A DNA stretch of 64,000 nt from Taudactylus pleione (taxonomy: Eukaryota; Chordata; Amphibia; Anura; Myobatrachidae): positions 2,631,501 through 2,695,500 of the forward strand of contig JAUIMM010000636.1 of the NCBI GenBank assembly GCA_031769625.1. Reading direction: 5' to 3'. Position numbers and translations under genes: made by a program. The notes beneath the pieces are model-generated. The model searched no databases and had not been told where the DNA came from. It was given only the letters and a program-made list of their open reading frames with translations. Shown one piece after another: positions 35,852 to 47,770 of the stretch. Each line of letters starts with the position of its first letter. Position 1 is the stretch's first letter.

Positions 35852-36404
35852 GGTATATAATTGGGAAGCCGGCTGCCGGAATCCCGACAGCCGGCTTCCT
35901 GACTGCTTTATCCCAGCGTGGTATAAATGACGGGCGTCTATATCTAGACGCCTATCATTTCCCCAACGCCAGGAGACCAGCGCCCGGCATCCCGATTGAA
36001 GGGATGCCGGGTGCCGCAAGCGGACAGCCGCAGGGGGGCGGGTTAGGTTTAGGGCACCGGGGGGGACTTATGGTTAGGCACCCCCCCGGGAGGGTTAGGG
36101 TTAGGCTAGGGGGAGGGAGGGTTAGGCACCCCTAGGGGGGACTTAGGGTTAGGCACCCCCCAGAGGACTTAGGTTTAGGCAGCAGGGAAGGGGGGGGGTT
36201 AGGGTTAGGCACTTAGAGGGGGGATTAGGGTTAGCCACTTGGGGGGAGGTTAGGGTTAAGCACCCCTAAGGAGGGTTAGGGTTAGGGGGTTAGGTTAGGT
36301 TAGTTTATACTTACCTTATCGACGATTGGGATTTCCAGTGCTGTCGGGCTACCACTGCGGGGAACTCTGCTTTTGTCGGCCAGGCGGTATTTCATACCGA
36401 TTCC
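35852..36404 (-). mobile_element. Telomere-like-repeat element, copy 2 (553 bp)
   Basis: Reverse-oriented relative of 16091-16657. Left end has the GGGAAGCCGGCTGCC hairpin (from 35864), right end GGTATTTCATACCGATTCC. Flanks CGTGAGAT (35844-35851) and AGTGAGAT (36405-36412) match at 7 of 8. The interior (36030-36310) is TTAGGGTTAGG units with G/C linkers such as GGCACCCCC. Confidence 0.75.
36030..36310 (+). repeat. Interstitial telomere-like array, degenerate (TTAGGG)n
   Basis: GGGTTAGGGTTAGGCAC-type units, the reverse complement in kind of 16220-16470, again confined to the mobile element. Confidence 0.85.
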
Positions 36405-36604
36405 AGTGAGATAGTTGGTATTTACTGATTCAGCATTATTCAGACTTACAAATTATTTAATATAAAGTATACAATCAGATGCATTACAGTTTTCAATACT
36501 AGTCTATTAAGTTAGTAGAAAAATGGACTTCCCAATAGCATACAAAGAAATGTCTTCACAATTCAATTAATTGAAATATTTCAGTTAATATAAACTAGGT
36601 ACCG

Positions 36605-36805
36605 TAGAAATGTAGTTAGTATGCCGGATGACGGGATGCCGGCTATTGAAATCCCGGCATGTGAAGCCCGACCCAGGACTAAAGATAGTTGTTGAAGAGT
36701 GAAGGGTTACATGACCCCTGTAAGGATAATGAACATTGAGATGCCACTGTCTGCATTTTGACAGCAGGCATCCCGATTGCCGGTATTTCATCCCCAACCC
36801 GTACA
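36605..36805. mobile_element. Fragment related to the telomere-like element
   Basis: GCATCCCGATTGCCGGTATT and GCCGGATGACGGGATGCCGG blocks resemble the outer parts of 35852-36404 but there is no telomeric interior and no defined duplication. Confidence 0.45.
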
Positions 36806-37260
36806 TTTATATCCATAAAGAAAAAACACATATTTACAAATGTTTTTTAAATCAGCATATGTATGTTATATTTGTTTCTATAAATTCTACAATGATAATT
36901 ACATTGTTAATACTTAATATCTATATAATTAGTGAGAAAGTGTGCCTCTCTGTCTGTCTTTTTATCCTTTATGCATGGCCAGAATTTTGGACCTAGCTCC
37001 AACAAATTGGTGGTGTAGTTTGACCAGGATTAGGTTTTTGCCTAGGTTTGAACTTTGGTGGGGCCACACACTATCACACAGTTGTTAAAAATGGGGACAC
37101 TCTTAAATTACAAAGGTTCCAGGGCTGGCTCCAATGGAAATTGGCAGTCTGTCAAAAACCTGTGAGAATGCAACAAAAGTATAATTTTCACCTAATTTTC
37201 TGAGCAAACTGGATGACTCATGCAAGTTCATATTTAATCCAGAGCCTCTGTGTTTGTATG
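36806..37260. other. Intergenic stretch, nothing firm
   Basis: TCTATATAATTAGTGAGAAA near 36920 followed by CTCTGTCTGTCTTT is reminiscent of a Helitron 5' end, but no 3' hairpin with CTRR was found. Confidence 0.3.
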
Positions 37261-37985
37261 CAAGGAGCATAACCAGGGGGTTAGAGTAGTACCCCTTATA
37301 CACCTTATGCCATTCAGTAGTAATGCCCCTTATACAGTACATTATGCCACAGAGTAATGCCCCTTATACTACACAGTAATGCCCCTTACACATTATACCA
37401 CATAGTAATGTCCTTTACAGCTTATGCTACATATTAGTAGTGCCCCATATAACATATTATTCCACACAATAGTAGTACCCCTTACACATTATGCCCTCCC
37501 CCCAGCAAATCACCTCCCAAAGTCCCTCCAGCAGCCTCTCGCTTCCCCCTGTGTGCCATCATCAGCCAGTAGGTGTGGATTTCAGCCGGGATGCCAGCTA
37601 ATTACAGCTGGCACCATGGCATGCAGCGGCACACATGGACAGACAGCGTCAGCACAATTTAAATATGGTGCTGGTTGCAAACCAGTCGGAGCGGACCATC
37701 AGCCAATCAGGAGCCACCACTGCTGATTGGCTGCCAACCCACAACCTCAGATTGCCTCACGCTGGCGGTGCTGTCTCTCCATGACTGCATGCCAGTATGC
37801 CAGCTGTAATCAGCTGGCAGGCTGGCACCAAATCAACATTGCTGATACCAGGGCCCCTTCGACGGCCCTGACTGGACCGGCCCACTTTGTGTGCGTGACT
37901 GAAAGCAGGGGGAGCAGCGGGCCACAAAGGCAGTTCGGGCACCATAGCAGCCACACCCCTTGCACCCACGGTAGTTACGCCACTG
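37261..37985. mobile_element. hAT-like non-autonomous element with an internal minisatellite
   Basis: Right end, read in reverse, is CAGTGGCGTAACTACCG, a common hAT-like terminus; the left end is a decayed CAAGGAGCATAACCAGG. The flanking octamers match at 6 of 8 (TTTGTATG, TTTGCAAG). Within are a minisatellite and inverted CAGCCAATCAG / CTGATTGGCTG motifs (about 37700-37733). Confidence 0.5.
37285..37490. repeat. Minisatellite of about 30-35 bp units
   Basis: Units of the form AGTAATGCCCCTTATACA followed by CATTATGCCACA. Confidence 0.75.
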
Positions 37986-38010
37986 TTTGCAAGCATGTTT
38001 GCAAACAGTG
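37981..38010. repeat. Perfect hairpin at the element edge
   Basis: CACTGTTTGCAA and TTGCAAACAGTG separated by 6 bases. Confidence 0.85.
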
Positions 38011-39053
38011 GGGTCCTTTCCAGGATCAATGGAATAGGCGAGGGCAATATAAACAAATAGAGGCTGCACTTCAGGTTCCAGTCTTCAACCCGGGCAATGC
38101 CTGGTATTCCAGCTAGTTTAGCAAAAAAATTATATTTGATGTTAAATTCATTGCTGTTTTGGGTTTCTTCCAGAGTTTGTCAAACTCTTATGTTAAACAG
38201 GTAATTAAATATACCAGTTGTAGGGCTTTTTTAGTTATATGATAGGTGCATGCAAAATGTCTGCTTACTGATAAATTATTAGGTATTGTGACAAAAGCAC
38301 TGGGGAAGTTGTGGATGGAAGTTATGGGGTCAATCCAATAAGGTGCAAATTGCTAGGTTGCGAGTTTGTTTCATGAAACTCGATGACTTTGCACGAATGC
38401 ACACACCCTCAAATTCTCCAATACAATTAAAAATGACTATTTGCAGCACTCGCAGCGGAGGTTTGCAATATGACTGCCAAATGCGATGTGAGAAAAGTGC
38501 AGGAAAAAGTGTGGAGACCAGTGACCATCCTGGCCCGCCAAAATTGATAATTTTGTTAGCAGGACCGTATAGAAGGCTGTTTGTTAGCGTTAGGAAAGTA
38601 CTGAAAGTTTTTAATGGTGTCAAATGGCTGATTTGTTTGTTTATTTTTTAAAATGCAAAAAAATAATAAAAAACACTCTTCATTAATCTCAAACAAATTC
38701 AACAAAAAATGCAAAAAAAAGTAGGAAAAAAGGTAATTTGGGGGTAATTTGAGGGCACTTTGAAAAATTTTAAAAAAACGGTTATTTTTCTATTAAAAAT
38801 ACTGTAATAAAATTTGAGATGAACTAACAAAAATGTAATTATTGGACTAATTAAGCAAATTGGAGACTTCCAATTGCCTAATTAATCATCAGGGGGTGTC
38901 CAAGGGGTTAAGTACGGTGTCCCAACTTTTGACCTTAAAATAAAGATTTTCCTGATTTTTAGCATCTGTCTGGTAGTAATCAGAATAGAGAGAAGCCCTA
39001 ACTGCCAGACCACCTGTGAGAGGCTAATAAAGGTGTGTCAGCTTTTCCAGTCA
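38011..39053. other. Intergenic stretch with one MITE-like terminus
   Basis: GGGGTCAATCCAATAAGGTG at about 38328 looks like a MITE start but I found no partner. The rest is A/T-rich, with no coding pattern. Confidence 0.4.
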
Positions 39054-39056
39054 GTG

Positions 39057-39427
39057 GGGGAGATGTACGAAGCCCAGAAACGGTATCAGCGCACGTCATG
39101 TGCGCTGATTCCGCTTCTCCACGATGTATGATCGGGGGTCTGGGCGGTAAATGACAGGGGCGCTGTGCGATACTTGCAATACTTGCGAGAACCCCCGCGC
39201 ATGCTCAGTGGAGCCGGCCAGGAGAGAGACACAGCGCATCAGCTCTAGGCTGATGCACTGCTGTCTCTAGCAGGTAGCGCCGGAGGGGGGAGTTAACGCT
39301 CCCCCTCTCCGGCCGATGAGATGTTTATACATCTCATCAGTAGTGCTTCCTGCTTCACCTCGGTAAAGAGGCGAAGCGGGAAGCATTACAGTGGCACGTT
39401 AAGTGCCGCTATAATACATCTACCCCT
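39057..39427. mobile_element. MITE with GGGGAGATGTACGAAGC terminus
   Basis: Left end GGGGAGATGTACGAAGCCC, right end ATAATACATCTACCCCT, with GTG at 39054-39056 and 39428-39430. Internal hairpin AGCGCAC-x-GTGCGCT near the left. Related ends occur at 1418, 43391 and 41100. Confidence 0.65.
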
Positions 39428-39430
39428 GTG

Positions 39431-40940
39431 TCTCATTGCCTGTGGGGGGGGCAATCTGTTGGCTTGCAGAGACACCATTACTTCTGAAAGTGAGCGGTGC
39501 TGTGATAAACTGGAACTTTGTGCGTTGGACAGTAGGTTCCTCCACCTGTAGGGTGGGAAGCATTTTGTTTAGATAGTGCCAGACAAGCTAGGATTTATGC
39601 TTTGTTTTGATTTTTATTGCAAATAAAAATAGCTGCAGCTAATTGTACCAAACACCCTGGACTGGGGTGCTGTAACTTGTCTGCTGTGTGAAAATCCATA
39701 CTGTCTACCACAGAAGATAACTCCACCCTACTCTATCTAGCCACAGTATGTATAGATTTAGTATAAAATAACTGACTGTGGGACTGTGCTGAACCCTAAA
39801 TATAGGGCTCATTTAGTTGCTGCTAAAAACATGGTGGGGTCAGTACTAACCTTTGAACAAAATATAGGAGGTCATCTAAATTAAAATCTAGTGAGTTTAT
39901 TTAATTCTTTAAAACGTCTTAAGACATATATGTGCAAGTGACAGCTTAAACAAGCCTAATACCGGTATACAGCATTCAAAAACAACATATACAGTATATA
40001 TGTTAAAAACATATGTAAGAACAATTAACAGTAGACAAGGACTGTGTGTTGGGAGTATTACTCCTTTATCTGCAGTGCATTTTTTTTTAAAAGACAATAC
40101 CGCCACAAAGTTATACACCTGAGCGTTTTATTTACTCTGGTAATGTAGGGGATAATTTATTGCCCCAATGTCTTTATTTAAGGATGGAAAAATCCAAGTG
40201 TGTTGTTCAGACCAGAAAAAGTTTAAGGATCGTGGTAATGAACGCTATAGCTGAAGGGTGTCCAATATTAGTAGCAAAGTCTGTGTTCTGATGTTGAAAA
40301 GACAACAGTCTTCTGTGTGTACATGTTACCTTTTGTCCTTAGGTGTCCTCGGGCATAATACCTCCATGGGGTCCGTCTTCTTCCCTCTGGAGTCCAAAGG
40401 GGCTGGGGGTCTGCCGGCAGACTGCCTGTCTCGGCTGCATCCAGCACTGTGCGGCTTGTTCCAGGATAAATGTTTCTGCAATCTACGTGTTTTGCCTGTA
40501 AGGCATCCTCAGGATTGCAGATACAGAATCTCCCAGCCGTGGCTCCTTTATTCTGGCCCGTTTGTGATGTCATTTTCATCCCATTTGAGGTGTGAGATTG
40601 CACTACGATCACTTACACAGGCACAAAGCCATCCCAGACCGAGGGATGGGATGTCAGCGTATGGGGGCTGGTGACAGGTGAGAGGTCGGGGCAACGCAGG
40701 CGTGCCTGCCTGTTTCAATGCCGTTACATGGGCGTGCATAAATTACACACTGCAACGGCATATGCAGAGTACATACTGCATGCAACGAGGTTAACAATTT
40801 CTGATTAAGGTCAGACCTGTTGTAACTGTGCGTGAGGGGCCGATGTTCCCGATGTATACTCAGGACTGCATGGTAGTACGGATATGACTACTTAGAATCT
40901 GACTCTCAGTGTGGTGATGCTAATTATGACCGTTCATACA
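39431..40940. other. Intergenic stretch, nothing assigned
   Basis: A 138-codon plus-strand frame (40258-40674) overlaps a 114-codon minus-strand frame; neither resembles a protein family. Confidence 0.4.
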
Positions 40941-41123
40941 TTTACCTGCACATCAGAGCTGCTATTTTGTAGATAGCAGCGCTGATAATGACAGGGGTGC
41001 ATAGCGCCCCTATAATTTCACACTGAACCCCACAATAATACATGGGGGAGAGGCGGTATCAGTGTACATAACATGCACTGATACCACTCCTCCCCCATAT
41101 CTGGCAGTCATACATCTTCCCCT
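40941..41123. mobile_element. Partial MITE, relative of 39057-39427
   Basis: GGCGGTATCAGTGTAC with GCACTGATACC forms a hairpin, and the right end reads CATACATCTTCCCC. The left end is not identifiable; a hairpin GCTGCTAT / ATAGCAGC lies at 40959-40980. Confidence 0.4.
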
Positions 41124-41349
41124 ATGTCCTTAGCGCTTACCACCTACACTTTCCACAATTCTTGCTAACTCATTTTTTCCTAGCTAATAGCTCTGATCTA
41201 TCTGTATCAGAATATTACTTGTCAGCCTTGGTTCTCCCGCATAGGCTTGTAATAGGAATTGAGTTATTTTAATGTACTGGGTTACAGTTTACCTTCATTT
41301 ATCCTTTTAAAATTTAATTCAATCCCACTTACATGTTATAACCCATTAT

Positions 41350-41696
41350 GGGGGGTATTTAATTAGCCACAGGGTTTACTCCGCGACTAATTGCCGGCCA
41401 AAATCCCCATGGTGTGGGGAAAAGCTATTCAATAAAATAGCCTTTTTCCCGCGCTGAACAATCGGGACTCACACACGGAAACACACTGATTCTGGGTAAA
41501 CTGCAGAATTAATGGGTTTTTTTCCCCGCACATAAGCCTGATTTGGTGGTTTTTACATGGATTAAACCTCGCACCTCCATGAGCTGTGAGGTAAAATCTG
41601 ACTGCGGGAACTCGTGCGCAGGGTCTCGGGAACTCGCGCATGAGGAATCCTCGCTAATTAAATAGGTCCTGCAAAGCAATTTATTGAATATGCCCC
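41350..41696. mobile_element. MITE with GGGGGGTATTTAATTAGCC terminus
   Basis: Left end GGGGGGTATTTAATTAGCC. The right end in reverse reads GGGGCATATTCAATAAATTG. A second inverted copy, GCTAATTAAATAGG, lies just inside. CpG-containing interior (GGGAACTCGCGC). No clean duplication. Confidence 0.5.
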
Positions 41697-41910
41697 ATTG
41701 TGTTCTTTTCTAAGACTGTGCTACATTTGTTAACTGTGTTAGAAATTTTCTGTCTATAATCTGTCAAACGGTTTATTCAGTGTTCCTTAATCTTCTCAGG
41801 GATGTAGTTACTGTAGGAATGGGCTAACAGTGATCTATTCATATACTTATCAGCGTTATCATATATATTCACTCCCAACAGCACTGGTAGCATAATATCA
41901 TTTATATGTG

Positions 41911-42305
41911 CAGGGTAAGACTGGCCCACATGGGTATAAGGGAAATCCCGATGGGCCCAGTGCCTGTAGGCCCCAATCCCTCATCTAATGTCATGTTCCA
42001 GACTTTGCGCTCATAATAAACATTATTACTCTATTAGAGGGTCAGTTACCTGGTAGATCAAGAACATGGATGAACATGGGTGCTTCGTTTGTTTCTATAT
42101 AAGCTACACTAAATTCTGCCCTCCAGCCAATCAAATTTAGCGTTTGGGTTTAGGATAACCTACCAAGCACTGTAGTATTCATGTTGTCTGCAAGTTATGT
42201 CCTCTAAAGTTTGGCCAAGCCTCTGTGTTGGATGGGCACACCCTTAAGCATGGGCCCCTACCGCTGCAATCCCTTGGGGAGCCTTCATGCCATAGTCCGA
42301 CACTG
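41911..42305. mobile_element. hAT-like non-autonomous element, 395 bp, duplication TATATGTG
   Basis: Left end CAGGGTAAGACTGGCCCAC, right end ATAGTCCGACACTG. Exact octamer TATATGTG at 41903-41910 and 42306-42313. Confidence 0.8.
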
Positions 42306-42313
42306 TATATGTG

Positions 42314-43387
42314 ATAGTTTGGGCCTCTGCCATATAACTACTCAGATGCTATACTGCTAATCCATATTAAAAAGCAATAATTTTATTTATTTTACTTCAT
42401 CTTGTAGTAGAAGTGTGTGTATTCTTTAGCATTGTTCTGTTATTATTCATACTTATCATAAAATGATATCATCATTATACTGTAACTGAAAGTGAGCCAT
42501 ACTGTATTAAAAAAAATATATCAATCAATCTTTATCTCCTTCTGTTTTTGCATTGCATATTTACATTTGTGTATACTACACCACTTTATTTGAACCCTTT
42601 TCTATGTGGTCACATATCATTGAAATGTTTTTGCCATATGTCTGATTTTATGGTTATTATCTCCTCGCTACCTTGTTTTACATATATATCTTTTAAAACA
42701 TCTCTCTTGAGCTTTAGTTACATCCATATAATGTTTAAACATGCATATCCATTCTGCTATATGTCTTTCTTGCTGCTATTGACATTTTTATCTTCTTAAT
42801 GGATATTCTCAGAACTGTACATAATTCTTGATAATGCAGCTGCCTTGGTAAGTTATTGTGCAGAGTGAAACATATAGAATGGCTAGGGTAGTTAGTTGTC
42901 TGTGTCCTTCAGAATGAGTCCAACTACAGTAACTCGTAATCGGTGTAAATATTAAATACAATGCACACACCTACAGTTATATAGCGTTTAGTATGGAACC
43001 ATCCATGTTGCTTTGTGGCGGCTTCACTTTATATAGTATACAAAGGGGAACTATCATAAACAAAGATCCAAAACATAAAGATATAAATTGTCATTGTAAT
43101 CAGGTCTTAGAAAACAGACACAATCTTAAATGTATTCATGGTTCCACAATAATGCCTCTCACCTTCGTATAGTTACTGCTTTATTTACAGCAACAGTATT
43201 TAAGGCGGAAGAACATAAAAATCAATGAATAACACAACAAGGCATTATTTTCTCAGGGAAATTGTTACGTTCAATTACATATAGACTTACAAAACATTAT
43301 GTGATGAAAATACTTTCGTAGGGTTTGTAGCAACATAATAACCTGCAAACAGCATCACACACTGTAATTTTACATTTTTCATCATCC
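42314..43387. other. Intergenic AT-rich stretch, nothing assigned
   Basis: An 83-codon frame at 42548 is hydrophobic (F, S, L, Y) and looks like chance in T-rich DNA. Confidence 0.45.
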
Positions 43388-43551
43388 ACAGGGGGAGATG
43401 TACTAAGTCTTGGAGAGTGATAAACTGGAGAGATATAAAGTACGAACCAATCAGCTCCTAACTGTCACTTTACAGGCTGTGTTTGAAAAATGTCAGTTAG
43501 AAGCTGATTGGTTGGTACTTTATCTCTCTCCAGTTTATCACTCTCCAAGGC

Positions 43552-43986
43552 TGTGGTGTATATAGTTCCCATTGCTGTGTATGTATTCCAGTGGAAGGTT
43601 ACAACGGATCTTATTTTTGTGTATATTAGTTGGCATATGAATCTCTATTCTGTGTCTTTGGTTTCCTGCAGTTTAAAGGCTGGTACACACTAGACGATGT
43701 CTAGTGTGTACCAACCTTGTAAGCGACGCCCGGTGCCAGTAGTGATGGCTGGAGCCATGCTGCATTCAGCAGCACGGCTCTCGCTAACGATGTCGCCCAT
43801 CAGAAGCGCACATTGTCAGTGACATTGAGGATACAGACTAGACGATGTGCCCAATATGTCATCCAATCCGGCAGGATTGGACGACATATCGTCTAGTGTG
43901 CACCTGTTATTGCAGTAAAAAAACATGCAACACTCACTGTGTATAGGTTACTATGAAGACCTATATTGAAATATAAGTCACAGACA
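43552..43986 (+). repeat. Gypsy left LTR, with a MITE inside
   Basis: Matches 47576-47770 on both sides of the inserted element at 43675-43910 (ATTGCTGTGTATGTATTCC, CAACACTCACTGTG, ATATAAGTCACAGAC). Confidence 0.8.
43675..43910. mobile_element. hAT-like MITE with GGTACACACTAGACGAT termini, inside the left LTR
   Basis: Left end AAAGGCTGGTACACACTAG, right end GTCTAGTGTGCACCTGTTAT. The flanks TGCAGTTT and TGCAGTAA share 6 of 8 bases; the uninterrupted right LTR has a single TGCAGTTT. A second left-end-like hairpin (CTAGACGATGTCTAG) is present. Confidence 0.7.
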
Positions 43987-44179
43987 TAATGCTGGTGATG
44001 AGGATTAAACTCTTCAGCATTGCTCCCGTGATCTGTGGAGCACCAGCAGACTGACACAGCACAATTGTGGGGTGCAAAAGGAGCAACACATTCGGACTGC
44101 CAGCATGACTCAGCCTAAATAAAGGGGCACGTGAGTTATTTCATTCTTTCTCTAAGAAATAAAAATTAATAAATAATAA

Positions 44180-44640
44180 ATGCAAAATGTCAGAATACTG
44201 TATATTGGCACAATAGCTGCTTTTGATAGTACTATAGAGGACTGGGCTACATATATTGAGAGAGTGGAACTGTACTGTGATGGTAACTCTGTGCAAGGAG
44301 ACAAGAAAGCAGCAGTCTTAGTGTAATGGGTGCCAAAACATACAGTTTGTTGAGTAGTTTAGCCACACCTGAAAAGCCAGCCACCAAGTCATTCACTGGC
44401 ATTGTGGGAATTTTACAAAGGCATTTAAATCATAAACCATTGATTCAGGTTTCACCGAAGGAATCAAACCAAAAGTGAGAGTGTGTCTGAGTACATTGTT
44501 GAACTGAGAACGTTATCTGAACACTGTGAGTTTGGAGCAGGGTTATCAGATGCCCTAAGAGACCGTTTAATTTGTGGAATGAAAAGTGCAAGTATATAAA
44601 AGAAATTGCTGGATGAGCCTAAACTGACATACGGTAGTTC
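44180..44640 (+). pseudogene. Gypsy gag fragment
   Basis: The frame from ATG 44180 runs 48 codons to TAA 44326, then continues in another frame. It contains FDSTIEDWATYIERVE, the conserved F-x-x-x-x-x-x-W-x-x-Y-x-E-R-x-E start of vertebrate Gypsy Gag, and later LATPEKPATKSF and LRTLSEHCEFG (the capsid region with the C-x-F/Y-G pattern). Stops and frameshifts disable it. Confidence 0.7.
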
Positions 44641-44649
44641 TGGAAAATT

Positions 44650-45350
44650 TACATGAGGGTCACCTGGGCACGGTGAAAATGAAGAGTCTTGCTAGAAGCT
44701 AAGTGTGGTGGGCAGGAGTTTATGGCCAAATTGAAACATTGACAAAAGGATGTGAACGATGCCAAAGAGTTTAAAATTCACCGCCCTTAGCTTCGTTATA
44801 CCCCTGGGAATGGCCATCATCTCCATGGCAGCGGGTACATTTTGACTTTGCTGGTACGTTCATAGATTGTATGTTTCTTATTGCAGTGGATGCTCATTCA
44901 AAATGACCAGAGGTAATAAAATTTAAATCCACTACATCTGAGAAAACAATTGCTGTTCTGCGAACCATCTTTGCCAGAAATGGTCTACCGGAGCATACAG
45001 TATGCAGTGAAAATGGGCCACAATTTGTGTCCACTGAATTCAAAAAGTTCATGTGAGACAATGGCATTAGGCATTTTACATCAGCTTCACACCATCCAGC
45101 TACTAATTGTTTGGTTGAGAGATTTGTGCAAACATTCAAAAAAGCTATCAAGTCCATGCACCATGAACATCTGCCTTTGCAACACAAGATTGACAACTTG
45201 CTGTTTATATATTGTAGGAATGAGAACTTCACTACCGGTCAGCAAATTGCTGTGCTCTTTATGCAACGGAACTTGCGGTCTCAATGGGACTTGATAAAAT
45301 TGGATGTGAAACGAAAGATACATGACAGTTTCAAACTGTTTATCAGAAAC
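44650..45350 (+). pseudogene. Gypsy integrase fragment
   Basis: The H2C2 zinc-finger region (EGHLGTVKMKS, then CERCQ) is followed by WQRVHFDFAG with the first catalytic Asp, SENGPQFVS where the usual second Asp (DNGPQF) is Glu, and NCLVERFVQTFK with the catalytic Glu. Several in-frame stops. The hAT-type element at 45351 interrupts the frame, which resumes at 47113. Confidence 0.75.
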
Positions 45351-47112
45351 TAGGGATGAGCGGGTTCGGTTCTCAGAGAACAAAACCCATCTGAATTTTG
45401 GGGATCTGGGGCGATCTGAGCCAAGCTCGGATCTCCCTGCCTGCCCCGGATCCCTCACCAGAGGCAACCCCTTGCGATCCCACTGTCGGGTTGCGAGGTT
45501 TTGTTTTGAGTGGGCTTAACGCTGATTGGCTGAAAGAGCCGTCTGTCATGGCTCTCAGCCAATCAGTGTTAAGCCCATTTAATGTGCACACAGGAAGCAA
45601 AAGAAGATGGTATCTGCCATCCCCCGCTGCCTGACACTGCCGGCACCCCCTGCTGCCGACACCACTGGCACCCCCACTGTCAGCATACCCCACTGCCGAC
45701 ACCACCGCTGCCGACACTGCCAGCACCCCTGCACTGCTGCCCCATGTACTGAGGACACTGTCAGCGACCCCCACACTGCCGACACTGCCGGCACTCCCAC
45801 ACTGAGGACACCACCAGCACCCCTGCACTGCCGGCACTGTCAGCACACATGCACTGAGGACACAGCTGGCACCCCCACTCTGGCGACACCGCCGGCACCC
45901 TGCATTGAGAACACCCCTGCACTGCCGACACAGTCAGCAAACCTGCACTGAGGACACCACTGGCACCTCCACTCTGCCAACATTGACGGCACCCTGCATT
46001 GAGAACACCCCTGCACGTCCTGCATTGAGACACCACAGGCACCTCCGCACTGCCGACATCGCCGGTATCCTTCACTGAGGACACTACCAGCACCACAGCA
46101 CTGCCATTCCATGTGCTGAGGACACTGTCAGCAATCCCTGCACTGCTGACACAGCCAGCAAATCTGCACAAAAGACACCGCTGGCACCCCAGCACTGCCG
46201 ACATCGCCGGTACCCTTCACTGAGGACACTGACAGCACCGCAGCAATGCCATCCCATGTACTGAGTTCACCATCAGCAAACCCCGCACTGCAAACACTAC
46301 CACATTGAGGACACCACTGGCAGCCCTGCACTGCCGACACTGTCAGCACACAAGCACTGAGGACACCGCTGATACCCCTGCTTTGACAACACCACCGGCA
46401 CCCTGCACTAAGAACACTGCCAGCACCCCTGCATTACTGCCCCACGTATTGAGGACTCCTTCAGCGACCCCACACTGCCACTACTCCCACACCTAGGGCA
46501 TCCCTGCACATTCGACACTGTTAGCACTCCTGCACTGAGGACACCGCTGGCATCCCCGCTCTGCCGACACTGCCGGCACTCAGGACACTGCTAGGGCCCC
46601 CACTCTGCCAACACCGCCACACTGCCAACACTGATGGCACTTCCGCATTGAGGACACCGCTAGCACCCTGCACTGCTGACACTTCTGTCACAGTAAGTGC
46701 ACTATTGGTGTTTCCAACCCACACTGTATAACACACTGTATCTGTGTTGGAACTTGGAAGCTGAACTGCCACGTTAGTGTCGCCCACTGTGTCGCTTAGC
46801 TTAGTCATCCAGCTAGCTGGATGCAACCTTTTGGTCTTAACTAGATGAAAAAAATAATATTGTGAGGTGGTCAAAACTGATTGGAAATTACTGGAAATAA
46901 ATGTTATTGAGGTTAAAAGTACTGTAGGTCCAAAAACAGGCACATTTTATGTGATTTTAGCTGTTTTTCTGTTATTTTAAGAAAAAATCCAGATCCAAAA
47001 CCAAAACCGAAAAACAAAACACCAAGGAAAAAAATCCAAAACCAGATCCAGATCAAATACCCGGGGAGAACCAGATGCAAAACCAAAACACGGGGGTTGG
47101 CGCACATCTCTA
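45351..47112 (-). mobile_element. hAT-type non-autonomous element, 1762 bp, duplication TCAGAAAC
   Basis: Ends TAGGGATGAGCGG and GCGCACATCTCTA, with the exact octamer TCAGAAAC at 45343-45350 and 47113-47120. The right 300 bp, reversed, match the left end of 17694-20903. Near the left is a large hairpin (GGCTTAACGCTGATTGGCTG against CAGCCAATCAGTGTTAAGCC, 45514-45576). The interior is a minisatellite; no transposase is present. Confidence 0.9.
45640..46690. repeat. GC-rich minisatellite, CACTGCCGACACTGCCGGCA-type
   Basis: About 1 kb of irregular 18-36 bp units (CACTGCCGACAC, GGCACCCCTGCACTGAGGAC). Open frames on several strands are repeat artefacts. Confidence 0.85.
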
Positions 47113-47575
47113 TCAGAAACCTACTCGGACCTTCGACATTGGTCAAAAGTGCTTGTCCGTGATTAGAGAAATGGCATCCAAGAATAGTTTCTTCCAAATC
47201 TGGCCCTCTGATGTGAGTGAAAGGAGAATTGTGGAGTCACCACATTGATCAAAAAATTGAGGCCAGGAGACAAACTGACTGTATGCTGACACATAGCTAA
47301 GCAAGTGATGTGGGTATTTATGTATACCCTTCTGGTACAGAGACTGTTCCGAAGCCCGTTACGGAGTCACCTGAGTTCCCATAGTGACAACAACTGATTC
47401 TGAACCTTCTAGTGTGATTTCGGTGGAACAGCCTGTCAATCTGTGATTTAAACATCGTTACCCAGACAGAGTTCGCAAGGCACCCCAAAGGCTTGATTTG
47501 TAGCCTTCTGGAGTAACATATACATTGCATAGTGCTAAACTCTTCTATGTCTGCATTTATCGAAGTTGGGAGGAG

Positions 47576-47770
47576 TGTGGTGTATATAGTTACCATTGCT
47601 GTGTATGTATTCCGGTGGAAAGTTAAAACGGATCTTATTTTTGTGTATATTAGTTGGCGTATGATCTCTATTCTGTGTCTTTGGTTTCCTGCAGTTTTAA
47701 AGTAAAGAAGAATGCAACACTCACTGTGTCCAGGTTACTATGAAAACCTTTGAAATATAAGTCGCAGACT
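47576..47770 (+). repeat. Gypsy right LTR
   Basis: 195 bp, TGTGGTGTATATAGTT to about GTCGCAGACT, collinear with the left LTR. Confidence 0.8.

Larger units (their letters stand above)
43552..47770 (+). mobile_element. Ty3/Gypsy LTR retrotransposon, internally deleted and interrupted
   Basis: LTRs at 43552-43986 and 47576-47770 begin TGTGGTGTATATAGTT. Without its own insertion the left LTR is about 190 bp, like the right (195 bp). A polypurine tract TTGGGAGGAG precedes the right LTR. Between them lie gag (44180-44640), an integrase (44650-45350), and the pol C-terminus RYPDRVRKAPQRLDL (47455-47502). Protease, reverse transcriptase and RNase H are gone: gag passes into the integrase zinc-finger region near 44650. 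The LTRs differ at about 5% of sites by eye. Confidence 0.8.

Noticed and set aside
36920..36990. Possible Helitron 5' end.
   Set aside because: No 3' hairpin followed by CTRR was found and no second copy to compare.
42548..42799. 83-codon frame with hydrophobic segments, possible membrane protein.
   Set aside because: T-rich DNA gives F/L/S/Y-rich frames by chance, and there is no splice or promoter context.
45373..46943. Several long overlapping frames on both strands.
   Set aside because: They are products of a GC-rich minisatellite lacking stop codons.
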